The notes under the pieces are model-generated. The model did not search any database, had not been told where the DNA came from, and was given only the letters and a program-made list of their open reading frames with translations. DNA of 64,000 nucleotides from Guillardia theta CCMP2712 (taxonomy: Eukaryota; Cryptophyceae; Pyrenomonadales; Geminigeraceae): positions 532,151-596,150 of the forward strand of contig NW_005434655.1 of assembly GCF_000315625.1 (NCBI RefSeq), read 5' to 3'. A program made the translations under genes and the position numbers. Below are positions 47,400 to 57,458 of the stretch, in pieces. Each line of letters opens with the position of its first letter. Position 1 is the first letter of the stretch.

Positions 47400-48269
47400 A
47401 TGGCACAACAAGAGTTCTCCCCATGCTCGGACTGTGGGACGTTGCCTTGCAAGAGACCCAAGAGAGTGTTGGACGACTGCTGCTCGTGCTCGGGGGAAGT
47501 TTGTGGGGACCCAGCATGCCCTGCGATCGAGTTGATCACTTGCGAAGCTTGCAACAGAGGAGACAACGAAATGCAGCTGATCCTGTGTGACGGCTGCGAT
47601 CATGCATGCCACCTGGCTTGCATGGATCCGCCCGTAGGTTTTGTGCCGGAAACGTGGTTTTGCCGCCGGTGCTTATCAGCATCGTTGAAACTGCATGATT
47701 CCAGGGACCGGAGGATAGGAGGCCAAGGTGATTGCACAATCATTCTTGACCCAGCGTCAACTATGACCCTGACTTTTGGTATTGAAGCACTTTGTAAATC
47801 CGTAAATGATTTCTACAGACAAGGTGATGCGATCGGGCGAATTCTGCTGCCGTTCTAAACTTGAGTGGTTGACGATGCTATCAGACATCTCCTGGCAATC
47901 AGGAAGTTTTCCACAGCCCTCAGAGATTTTCAAGAGCGCAATCATGAACATTAGCCACCATGATCACGAGTCGAGCCCCAGGGGGCTGAGTTGCAAGTGC
48001 AAGAGGAGTCGATGCATGAAGAAGTAAGCTGCTGCCAGCGGCTACAGGTTCACGAGGTAGACTCTGACTCCCCGGACCTTTACAGGTACTGCGAATGCTT
48101 TCAGAACAGCTCTGCCTGCACATCTAGATGCACGTGCAATGACTGCGGGAACACCATCTCGGAGAGGATGCGGAAGCCTGGGACCTTCCAAGTCCGCGCT
48201 TCCTCCACCTCCCCGACCAACGCCCCAGAGCCCGATGTAGAGGTTGTGCATGTCGCACCCAAGACGTGA
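47400..48269 (+). CDS. PHD finger plus CXC-domain protein
   Basis: Nuclear chromatin or transcription protein of 238 aa from exons 47400-47727, 47819-48023 and 48086-48269. Residues about 48-98 form a C4HC3 PHD finger (CEACNRGDNEMQLILCDGCD, HACHLACMDPPVGF, TWFCRRC), usually a reader of histone H3 tails. An upstream Cys-rich stretch (CSDCGTLPCKRPKR, CCSCSGEVCG) may bind another zinc. Residues about 160-195 are one CXC motif of the tesmin/TSO1 type (CKCKRSRCMKKYCECF, then CTSRCTCNDCGN), split by an intron exactly between MKK and YCECF. Family members normally carry two CXC motifs separated by a short linker; here only one is seen. The acidic tail ends VEVVHVAPKT. DNA binding by the CXC motif is inferred. 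Confidence 0.78.
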
Positions 48270-49953
48270 GGCCTTGCCGATGACGGTTTCTCTGGTGTGA
48301 CTTGCTAGCAGGGTCAAGCCATCGAGCTACAGCAGGTGGAGGCTGGAGAATCAACTCAAGGAGAGGGATAGGTCGCCGCTGCCGCACGAGCTGCCAAGGG
48401 AGGTTCAGCTACTTGCAGCAGAGGCTTACACTCGGCAACAAGCCTTGCAGCATCAGAGCCTCGGCGGCAGGATGTCGAATCGATCTTCTCTTCCTTGACC
48501 CACGGCCACTGTCAGACTCACTTGAATGTCGACACTCAGTCACTGTGAAAGCCGCCAGTGCCCCCGAATTGAAAAGTTTCTGTCACAGCACTGTTAGCAT
48601 GCAACACTCAGTGACTGATTTCGGAAGTTCTGGCAGCCGCTGAGCCGCTGAGCATCAGACCCTTGCCAAGTTGAAAGGCTTAGTTTAAGTTACCGTGACT
48701 CAGTGATCAGTGTAGTATTTAGTAGATAAAATCCTTCAGGTCACAAGTTTTCGGTCCGATCCCGCCGCCCACTGCGCTCTGACGACCTGGCAGGCGAGTC
48801 CGCCGTCAACTGACGGTTCCGATTCGGAAGAGCTGAGCCCCGCCGGGGCCGGGGCCCGGCGCCGCCACACTGCACTTTGCGGCCGGGCCGGCCCGGCCGG
48901 GGCCGGGCGGACTGCACGCGCCGTGACTAGGGCGCGCCGGGGCCGGGCCGCTGGCAGTGCCCAGCCGCCGCTCCCCGGGCCGCACGCGGAACTTCGGAAG
49001 TTCCGAATGGTTCGAGCCGCGCCCGGCCCGCCGGCGCCGAGTCGGAACTCGGAAGCCTTTCGGCCAATGAATCGTCACCGGGCCCACGCGCGGCCGCATG
49101 TCACATGGCCCGGCCCCGCTCAAGCCGCGTGACTCGGAACTCTTGGCCGAAAGAAATGCACCTATTGCCCTCATCCCCGCTTTTACCTCCTTCAAAAGCT
49201 GGCGAAAAAACATTTGACCGGCAATTTGACCGGTAGGGGTGGGACGTTATTCCCATTGAAACATTGCCATCATTGGAGTCTGGAATCATCTGCAACCCAT
49301 AAGATGACACCACCCCTAGTTCTCTCTGTCTTCTTGGGGTGTGATTCTCATTGGGGTGGTGCGGTGGAAGTCTGGAAGGTGTGTGGTAAAGAGAGGCTGC
49401 TGACATATAATCGAACCTTCTGGAGTATTCTAAGACCCTCCGTCCGATGGTTACTAGGGTACCCCACCCTATTCATTCTAGGGTTACCCCATACCACCCC
49501 AGTTGCAAATGATCAGAAAGTCTTCAAACCGCACCTCTCGATTTGCCGGGGGTATTAAAGCATCGGTCACCACCCCTACCCCCAATTGGCCGGGACTCTT
49601 TATTCCTAATGAATGATCACCCCTTCCTGGCATAGGTTTAGTACCCACTGAATGGGAACACTGGATTACTACCCCTGCCGATCACCTACCCTAACATACC
49701 CCCACCCCTGTCTCATCCTCTAGAGTCGTCCCTCTTCGTCCCTTCCAAAGTTCCATCCTGCCTCTATTGGTCAGCTTTGTCATTCTGCTTGCCCCTTCGC
49801 TTCGGTGATCTTGGTGACACGCTCTTCTTCAAAGCAACCCTCAACCCCTCTGCTGTTGCAAAGTCAAAGGAAGCTGTTTCTTTTCAATTTTCCTACAGAC
49901 TCAAGGGTTCCTGAGTCTCACTTGGTTTTTCGACCCTGTACATACTTTGCTTA
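48270..49953. repeat. Composite GC block and ACCCC block
   Basis: GTCACTGAC/CACTCAGTCACTG words (48530-48720), a GC block (GCCGGGCCGGCCCGGCCGGG at 48880, through 49130) and then a block with ACCCCACC, CACCCCTAC and GGGGTGG words (49225-49730). Ordinary sequence leads to the start at 49954. No gene is supported. Confidence 0.5.
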
Positions 49954-50397
49954 ATGTGTGTGATGTCACCCATTTACTCTGAGAGATCTATAGAAGAGGG
50001 GATGAGCCAGGCGAAAGCTGTGTTACAGAACCCTGCTCTGAGATTTCATAGATCGGCATTATTGCACTTCGAAAGAACGAATGGATCGGATTCTTCCGGC
50101 ATCTATCCTCCAAACCGAAGAATTCTTGTGAGAGCATGGAAGCGGAAAAGACCTGGGTTCAGAAGCACTCTCAAGAAGAAATCCTCGCACCTTCAAAACG
50201 TTCTTGCTATCACAACCTCCAAGAACAAAGAAGATTTGCTGGCTTCGTTCAAGAAGTTTCTACAGAAAAGGAAGACCAGGCGCTCAAAATCGCATAGAAC
50301 GAAGAAGCCTTGTCACAAGTCAGGAAATCAAGATGAGTATTTTGGGGATAACGAGTTGAACGGATATCTCAGCGAGACTGAATCCGTTTCCATGTAG
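49954..50397 (+). CDS. Small basic protein of unknown function
   Basis: Intronless frame of 147 aa from an ATG at 49954. Strongly basic: RAWKRKRPGFRSTLKKKSSH and FKKFLQKRKTRRSKSHRTKK, then an acidic tail (EYFGDNELNGYLSETESVSM). The basic runs could be nuclear or nucleolar localisation signals. Composition and codon use look coding, and a repeat-type ACCCC block lies upstream as for other genes here. No family recognised. Confidence 0.5.
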   Translation: MCVMSPIYSERSIEEGMSQAKAVLQNPALRFHRSALLHFERTNGSDSSGIYPPNRRILVRAWKRKRPGFRSTLKKKSSHLQNVLAITTSKNKEDLLASFKKFLQKRKTRRSKSHRTKKPCHKSGNQDEYFGDNELNGYLSETESVSM

Positions 50398-51655
50398 AGT
50401 CTTTGATGTCAATTATGTATGATTGCTGTACAGACAGTATTTGCCAGTTGCGTGAATTTTCCAATAAACCGAAGTGTTCGACAAAACCTGCTCTTACAGA
50501 ACACTCGGCATAAAAACAAGACAGTTTATTGGAGAGATTTCCAAACAACTATAATCTACAATACTCAATTGCAACTGTGGAAGAAAGAAAGAGGTGAAAG
50601 AATAACTGAGGGCCTTCGATGCAAGATTTCTCAAATGTCTCGCGCGATATGGCACACGTCTAAATGTAGAAGTTAGGAGACGATCTTTCTCCTGGCTTGC
50701 GATATTCGGGTGCACCAAGGGTTCCTTTGATGAACTGGGTATAGCCCGCAGAGTGACAAGACCCCCTATGGTAGTCTAATTAGTCACACTGCACGTAACA
50801 AGAGCGGTTTCATACTTGTGCCACCCCTGTGAGCCCGGCGAAGAACGCTCTTTACATGTCTTGTTCTGTCCATATGCACCCTGCAATTTGTAGAACAGCG
50901 ATGGCGACTCCGGTTTCCCAAGAGGGTACCACATCTGCAGATGTTTGTCAGTAATTCCCAATATCTCGACAATGAAAGACAGATATGGTTGAGGGATAGT
51001 TAATCTTCGAACACGAAACGATATGTTAAAATCTCAAAAAATGTTCAAATCTCAAAAAATTATGTTCAAATCTGCTGCAATCTTGCGATTGTATCTCGCT
51101 TCCATTTTGTTCTTGTACAGCCTTGCAGATTAGAAATAAAACCATCAGCATTGAAATGTGTTGTATGCATCTAGCTTCAACTCTGAAAATGATTGACAAA
51201 ACTTTCATTTTTGTTCAACCAAATGAATTCACCTAGAAATTGAAGGGAATTCGTGAGGGAGAGATCAGCCAAGATAATTTGTCTGACCAACAAGAAAAAG
51301 TGTGCTACAATCATTCCCTTTGCACGTTGCAGCGACAACACTAACAGCATGACCTAAACATCGAGATGGCAGCTTTCTCACAGTCCATTTAGCATTTCAA
51401 TCGATTGCTGATTTGAATCTCAACCTTCAACCCTTATCGCATCCATCAAAGCATGTCTGTCTGCCTCTTCACCTCGCTCTACAACCAATTTTTCATCTCA
51501 ACTAGTTTTTTAAAAAGACTACCACAGTGGTAGTCTTGTTAACTTGAGTAATATATTCTGTACAAATCATTTGTTCACACCAGTACAAACAAGAACCAAA
51601 AGGTGATAACAAAAAAGGTAACAATATAGTAAAACATGAACATGGCTGACAGACC
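50398..51655. other. AT-rich intergenic stretch
   Basis: Short open frames on the minus strand at 50776-50961 (WYPLGKPESPSLFYKLQGAY) and 51026-51208 have no splice support. An imperfect palindrome ACTACCACAGTGGTAGT sits at 51520. Nothing else is recognised. Confidence 0.35.
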
Positions 51656-51668
51656 AAAACAATTTCTC

Positions 51669-51741
51669 GCTCCCGGCAGGGCTCGAACCTGCGACCTAAC
51701 GGTTAACAGCCGTTCGCTCTGACCGACTGAGCTACGGAAGC
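51669..51741 (-). tRNA. tRNA-Asn (GUU)
   Basis: 73-nt cloverleaf on the minus strand. The acceptor stem GCTTCCG pairs with CGGGAGC, the D-arm reads AGCTCAGTCGGTCAGAGC, the anticodon arm CGGCTGTTAACCG carries GTT, and the T-arm has the box B GGTTCGAGCC. There is no intron and no encoded CCA, as usual for eukaryotic nuclear tRNAs. A TTTT run a few bases downstream (minus-strand sense, about 51656-51659) fits RNA polymerase III termination. Confidence 0.95.
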
Positions 51742-52180
51742 ACGTCTTGTGCTCTGTAACCAGAGCTTATATCGAACCTCATCCCCACACTGACCCTGGG
51801 GGTTGTCCAGGTTGGTGAGTCAGGGAGTCATGGCGTATGCAGGGAAGGGAAGGGAAGGGAGGGAGGGAGGAAGAGAAGGGAGAAGTAGGTAGGAGGGAGA
51901 GGAGGGTTGAGAACCAGAAAGGGAAAGCAAAAGCACCAGAAGAGGGAGAAAACGAGAGAGCAAGTGGGCAAGCACGGGATAGACTGTGCTTGAGCGATCG
52001 TTAGTAAGGAACAAGAATACTGCATAACTCGAATGACATTGTAATGCTCAACAGATTTGATCCACGATGGGATGGAAGACTTCTTCCTCCCTGGTTCTCG
52101 CTGTATATGCTGGTCTGCAGATACCAGAGCATCTTTGAGAGTTCTGATCCTCCCTGACAGGTGTACTACTGTTCATCAGT
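51742..52180. other. Spacer after tRNA
   Basis: Contains a purine repeat (GGGAAGGGAAGGGAAGGGAG, 51843-51900). An ATG at 52067 could start the next gene, but its frame stops after 24 codons unless spliced. Confidence 0.35.
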
Positions 52181-54002
52181 CAGAGAGACAAACGAGCGAG
52201 TTTTGATCAACCGGAGGCTGTAAACAGGTCAGATTTTGCTTCCCTTCGAGACTTCCCTTTGTTTGAAGTTCAGTCGCTCTTGGGTCATACCTAGGAACGG
52301 CAGGATCAGTTTGCTGTCTTTGCAAGGGCAGCAGCAAGGATATAACGATCTCAAGCTCCTCACAGACGCTAGGGACTCGCAGGTATGGCTCGATCCTCAA
52401 ACATCCCCTGACCTGACGCGACGTGCTTTTTCCTTCAGAGGCAGGACGAGCAGGCGGCGAAGGAGCGAAGGATGGCGCTGCTGAAGAAGGCCGGGGTGAC
52501 GGGGAGGGGGAGGGAGCAGAAAGGTGACGTAGAGGGGGGCAGCATGAGTCTACCCCTCCTAACATGCCACAGACGGAGTAGACCTTGGCCTCCTTAAACA
52601 AGCCGTGAAGGAGCAGAACTACGAGTCTTCCGCACAGACCAAGGGGTGATAGGAAGAGGGGGGAAGGGGGGGGAGGGGAGGGGAGGGGAGGAGGGAAAGG
52701 GGAGGGGAGGACAGTGAGAAGTGGGAGGTAGTGATGGTGAAGCCTTGTGACGTAGCTGTGAAGGTTCACGAGGGATCTGCTTGCTGCCTCGCGAGCCCAG
52801 GCTTCCAAGGAGCAGAAGGGGATGCAGTTCAAGGGGAACGTTCCTATCCAGCAGGAGCTGCGGAAGATACTGGGCGATCAAGTGAGCATGCAGGCGGGAG
52901 AGGAAGGAGCTGAGATTCCTGTCTGCTTCAGTTTGTTTCAGGCTCGTACCATAAAGCTTCTATTGGTTCAAGTCCAGCACAAGATCAGCAGACCTCGATC
53001 AGCCTGAGCGGTCCAGCACGGAAGGCGCCGCAGGTAGAGAAGTTGAGATGCTGCTGGGAAGATGACAGGGAAGCAGTTTTTAAGCTTGAAGGACGAGAAG
53101 AAGTTGGTTTCAGAGCTGACAAGTGGGTCGCAAGGTTGGAAGCCTCTGATTTCTCTTTCTATTTCTCATGCTCTCTCTCCTGCTCTTGCTTCCTTTGAAT
53201 ATGTCAAAGTTCCATTCTCTTATCTGATGTTGGCGCATCAGACTCTGCGATCAAGTCGATCGAGAATGCTGCTCGCGTCCCGCATGCCAGGAGGAACGGA
53301 CTCGCTCTCGACGATGAGAAGAATCTTGTGGGCTACCTCGACTCGTCAGCTGCAGGTGGGAGGTTGGCAGCAACCGGCTGTGATCACAGTCATACCCTTG
53401 CTACTTCCTTCGCCTTGCGTCTGTTATGATACCCCTCAACGAGTAGACGACCACCATTACCGCTCCCTCCTCCATCGGCTGCATCAAAGGAGACATCTCA
53501 TGCACCAAAGGTGCCATACATGTCTTCCTCCTCCTCCTCTCCCTCCTGACAAGTCGCAGGCGACATGCCCTGGAGTCTCCTGCTGTGCGTAGCTGCCATG
53601 CGCTCCCCGCAGTGAGCTGACTTTCTGTAGGACGAACATACTGGCAAGCATCATATGAAATCATGTTGGGACTCCTTCCCTTCCCTTCCTTGCCCCTTCC
53701 GCTCACCTTCCCATTCCCTTCCCCCTTCTCCTGCTCCTTCCCTTTACTCTCCCTGCCCCTGCACTTTTTCATCCTTTGCCGACAATCTCTTTCCCTCCTT
53801 TCCTGTTCCACGTCCATCCCTCCTTCCCGCTTCCTTTCACCACTACCACCACCTCCTCCCCTTTCCCTCTGCAACATTCATGGACTTACTATCATATGTT
53901 TCAGATATGAACTACTGGAAGTGGGCGAGGGGGAAGCGGCTTAAGAAAGAGCTGTCGGGTGTAGTTGACAACGTTCTCAAAGACCTGCAGCATAGAAAGT
54001 GA
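52181..54002 (+). CDS. Multi-exon unknown, Lys/Gln-rich helical protein (5' end unresolved)
   Basis: No family recognised. A chain of small exons with GT-AG borders gives, in order: QRDKRASFDQPEAVNR; QGYNDLKLLTDARDSQ joined to RQDEQAAKERRMALLKKAGV; GVDLGLLKQAVKEQNYESS; a longer exon DLLAASRAQASKEQKGMQF and NVPIQQELRKILGDQ; a Ser/Gln segment (ISLSGPARKAPQ); FLSLKDEKKLVSELTS; a segment RNGLALDDEKNLVGYLDSSA; and a basic C-terminus WARGKRLKKELSGVV, ending VLKDLQHRK at 54002. Highly charged and mostly helical by eye. Frames across individual introns were not all checked, so this is a gene locus more than a precise model. It converges with the WDR18 gene, 141 bp from its stop. Confidence 0.5.
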
Positions 54003-54054
54003 AAGTGAAGTGAAAGTGAAAGCTTCTTGTTTATTCTCCTCCTCCCCCTCCAGT

Positions 54055-54142
54055 TTCACCTCCTCCAGTTTCACCTCCTCCTCCTCCTCCTCCTCCTCCT
54101 CCTCCTCCTCCTCCTCCTCCTCCTCCTCCTCCTCCTCCTCAT
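54055..54142 (+). repeat. (CCT)n microsatellite at WDR18 3' end
   Basis: About 25 CCT units after two CAGTTTCACCTCCTC repeats. It abuts the WDR18 stop codon and lies in its 3' UTR. Confidence 0.85.
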
Positions 54143-57100
54143 CTACACTTCTTCGCTGCTCGAATCCAGCAGCCGACCGACCACGAACTTGTGCATAGAC
54201 ATGGCAAGCTCCTTCCACTCGGAGCTGCTACCCGAGTACGAGGAGGAGGAGGCGGCAGCCACTCCCACCTGAGCAGCGGAGTCAAGAAGGAGCGGAGACG
54301 AGAGACAAGATAAAGCATGCTATGAGAGAGTCAACAAGCATGAAGGGGAAGAGAGGGGGAGGGAGAAGGAAGAAGATGGAGGAGAAGTGGGGAGGAAGAG
54401 GAGAAGAAGCAAGGATGTGTAGTGGTCAACACCTCCGTTGGAATCTCCAATGGAAGACTCTCGTGCTGATGACTTGCAAGGGAACACGCAGGCTGATCGT
54501 TCATGTGACTAGCCGACGAACACATACCCCCTCCTCCTCCCCTTCCCTCCCCTTCCCTCCCCTTCCCTCCCCTTCCCTCCCCTTCCCTCCCCTTCCCTCC
54601 CCTTCCCTCCCCTTCCCTTCCCTTACTCCCTGCCTGTCCTCTGCCCTCCCATTCCTCCCCTGACTCCTATCCACACCTGCATCATCACTTGAAACATTCT
54701 GTTGGGTCCCGCAAATCCTTGAGTCCCCTCGTCATCAATCTAACGCGCCAGCATCAGAAGCGAAGCAGTAGAGCGAAGCAGAGGAGGAAAAGGAGGAGGA
54801 AAAGGAGGGGAGAGGAGGGTAGGGGAGCGGAGCGGAGGTAAATGACAAGATCACAATGATTTTCTCACCGCCGCAGTAGAGAAACGAGTCGCAGGGGTGG
54901 AGGGCGATGGTGTTGATAGGACAGGGCAAAGAGATGGCGGCTAAGGAAGAACCTGAAGGAGACAACAATCAGGAGAGGGACGAAGAAGATCGAGAAAGAG
55001 AAATACGGAGAAGCAAGAAAAAGTTGAATATGCAAGGAAACAGCTGCACGCATTTAGAGGCAGAGGCAGAGAAAGCGGCAGCGGCAGCGGCAGGAGGGAG
55101 CGGGGAGGTTGCATTCCTGCCCGACATCTCAAAACCTACCAGTGGGGATATGGAAAATCCTGACAGTCTTATCGAGAGAGGAGGAGCACACGCGAGCTTC
55201 GCATCCTCCTGCCCCGACCACCACTGAAGTGACGGGCAACGTGTGCTGTGACCAGGTGACGGAAGGAGACGGGAGAGCGGAGGAGACGGCAGAGTAGTCC
55301 AGGAGGTTACCCATGCTCCATGCACGTACCTGGTGCTTGTTACCAGTCCTCCTCCTCCTCCACCACCACCACTGATCCTTGTTCCCCTGCTTGTCGTGCA
55401 TGCCGTCGCTTGCGTGGTTGGAGTAGCGGTTTTCGCTGCCTCCTTCGTTTCCTAGTATTTTATTGAGGCGGGTTTGTAGGCTTTATCCTCGTCCTCCTTT
55501 GTTTGCTCCGGTTTGCCTTTCTTTTTCAGTCAATACAGTCTGATTTTCCTAAATCGCGAAACTTTCATCATTGTGGGCTGCACTGCGTCATCACCATGGA
55601 ATAATATGTGTAGCCACGGTTACAAGAGACTCAGTCGTTGCATCATGTCATGTGCTGCCTGGAAAATGACATTTAATGATATCTGTAAGATTTCATTCAT
55701 ATTTAGTATCATTGAAGGCCTGAATTCTCCATCACCCCAAATACAGTCACCGTACCCTGAGAACTGCAGTGAGTAGCCTTGTTGAAGATTCCCGCAGGCA
55801 GACTCTCCAGCTTGTTGTTGTAAAGATTTATCTGCACAAGCTGGCTCGAGAGCTCGTCGAACACCCCTGCAGGCAGACTCTCCAGCTTGTGTCGGAAAGA
55901 AATAGCCAAATCAAGATTGAGAGCCTGTCGAAGATCCCTGCAGCAGACTCTCCAGCTTGTTGTTGGAAAGAAATAGCCAAATCAAGNNNNNNNNNNNNNN
56001 NNNNNNNNNNNNNNNNNNNNNNNNNNNNNNNNNNNNNNNNNNNNNNNNNNNNNNNNNNNNNNNNNNNNNNNNNNNNNNNNNNNNNNTACCCCCCTCCGCC
56101 CTCCTCCCCACCCCCTTCCCCTTCCCCTTCCTACCCTTCCCCTTCCTCAAATGTTCCATCCATCCTCTTTCTCTCCGACCCACCCTCCCCTTCCCCCCTC
56201 CCGTCCTCGACATCGCCGACGATCCCATTGCCCCTCCTCTTCTCTCTGTATACCAGAGCGTCCTCAGAGGCAGTGAGGATGAACGAACTGTCGTCAGTGA
56301 AGGCGATCGAAGTGACTGCATCGATGTCAGTCGACACTCTTTCTGCTCCTCTCATGTTGACTGCTGTCAAATTCTTCCGCAATGATGCCCTCTCCGCTCT
56401 GCCCTGCCCTGCCCTGCCCTGCCCTGCCCTGCCCTGCCCTGCCCTGCCCTGCCCTGCCCTTCTTTCTCTCCCTCGTCTCGCCACTGTCTTCAGTTCGTCT
56501 CCTTTCCTCTTCCTCTCTCAAAGCAGTTTCACCTGATCTGTAATGAGCCTCCCACGTTCGAATCAGAGCTCCTCCGCACACCTGTAAACTTCCTTCACAA
56601 CTCTCCTCCTCCTCCTCCCTTGTCTCCCATCCCACCATTCCCCTCTCCCCACCCTGTTCTCTCCCTTCCTCCCCTTCTTCCCCCTCTTCCTCGTCCTCTG
56701 CACAGCATGAAATAAAACTTTCCTCCCACAAGTAAACTCTTCCAGTCTCGGCTCCAGCGAGAATGTAGCTTCCTGCTGCACATCAGGTACCCGTGAAAAG
56801 ATAAAAGAACGCTCCTCACCGTCGGCATTGGCTGCGATCGAGCAAACCTTCTCGGGAAGAGACATCTTCGCGTGCGGCTGCAGAATCGGAAGGAGCAGAG
56901 GGGGCAGGAGTGGGAGGGAGGAATGGAAATCAGTGCCAGCGGCCAACTAAGAAAGAGACAGAACACAAGTGATAGAGGAGAAAGTTGTAGAGAAGGAGGA
57001 CTGGAAGAAACAATGGAGCGAAACTTCTAGCAGGAGGAGGAAGAAGGAGAAAGGAGGAGAAAGGAGGAGACACTTAAGGTAATAAGAGGCTTCCAGGTGA

Positions 57101-57458
57101 AGAGACCAAACTGACGAGCAATGAGACAGGAAATGCAACAAGAGGATCAGGACGAGAAGGGAGCAGGACGAGGAGAGCAGCAGCATCAGCAGCAGCAGCA
57201 GCAGCAGCAGCAAGCAGCAGCAAGCAGGCAGGAAAAGAATACCTGGTCCTTTCTCCAGTTGAAGACATGCAACGTTGGTTTGTTTGCAAGGGGCACAGCA
57301 AAGAAATCCCTTCCCACAGTAGCTACCGCATCCTTGGAAGCAGGAGACGCTGGACGATAGGACACGATCGTCGTTGCCGTGATAAGCTCCCACATGTTCA
57401 TGGTAGAATCATCCCCTCCTCCACTCAGCACAACCTCCTGCAGTGCTGGTAACGGCAT
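54143..57458 (-). CDS. WDR18/Ipi3-like WD40 protein
   Basis: WDR18 (yeast Ipi3) works with PELP1 and TEX10 (Rix1 complex) in processing and release of the 60S pre-ribosome. Start at 57458 (MPLPALQEVVLSGGGDDS). WD segments in order are MNMWELITATTIVSYRP, NKPTLHVFNWRKDQ, KMSLPEKVCSIAANADG, the exon DAVTSIAFTDDSSFILTASE joined in phase 0 to DAL|VRAWSM, then the family-typical VTWSQHTLPVTSVVVGAGG and ARVCSSSLDKTVRIFHIPTG, SLAAISLPCPINTIALHPCD with FLYCGG, and a helical C-terminus EWKELAMSMHKFVVGRLLDS to the stop at 54143. The HTLPVT plus ARV.SSLD.TV pattern is what separates WDR18 from other WD proteins. One intron (55330-56253) holds a 100-N gap and LRR-like fragments. Exons between 54.3 and 54.7 kb and near 56.6 kb are approximate. 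Confidence 0.78.
54536..54625 (+). repeat. CCTTCCCTCC minisatellite
   Basis: About eight copies of a 10-nt unit, in non-coding DNA of the WDR18 locus. Confidence 0.85.
55709..55986 (-). pseudogene. Leucine-rich-repeat fragments inside WDR18 intron
   Basis: On the minus strand, next to the gap, LRR units are readable: LIWLFLSNNKLESL, then KLESLPAGVFDELSSQLVQI and NLYNNKLESLPAGIF, the LPAGVF type of repeat common in secreted LRR proteins. A frameshift or missing base separates the first unit from the rest, and the open frame ends in unrelated residues at 55709. Orientation is the same as WDR18, yet WDR18 splices past it in frame. It is either an inserted gene fragment or a contig misjoin at the gap. 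Confidence 0.55.
55987..56086. other. Assembly gap (100 N) within WDR18 intron
   Basis: Exactly 100 N. Left flank is LRR-coding tandem repeat, right flank is C-rich low complexity. Collapse of tandem LRR units is the likely cause. Confidence 0.95.
56398..56462 (+). repeat. (TGCCC)n pentanucleotide repeat
   Basis: About 12 copies of CTGCC, inside an intron or non-coding part of the WDR18 locus. Confidence 0.9.
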
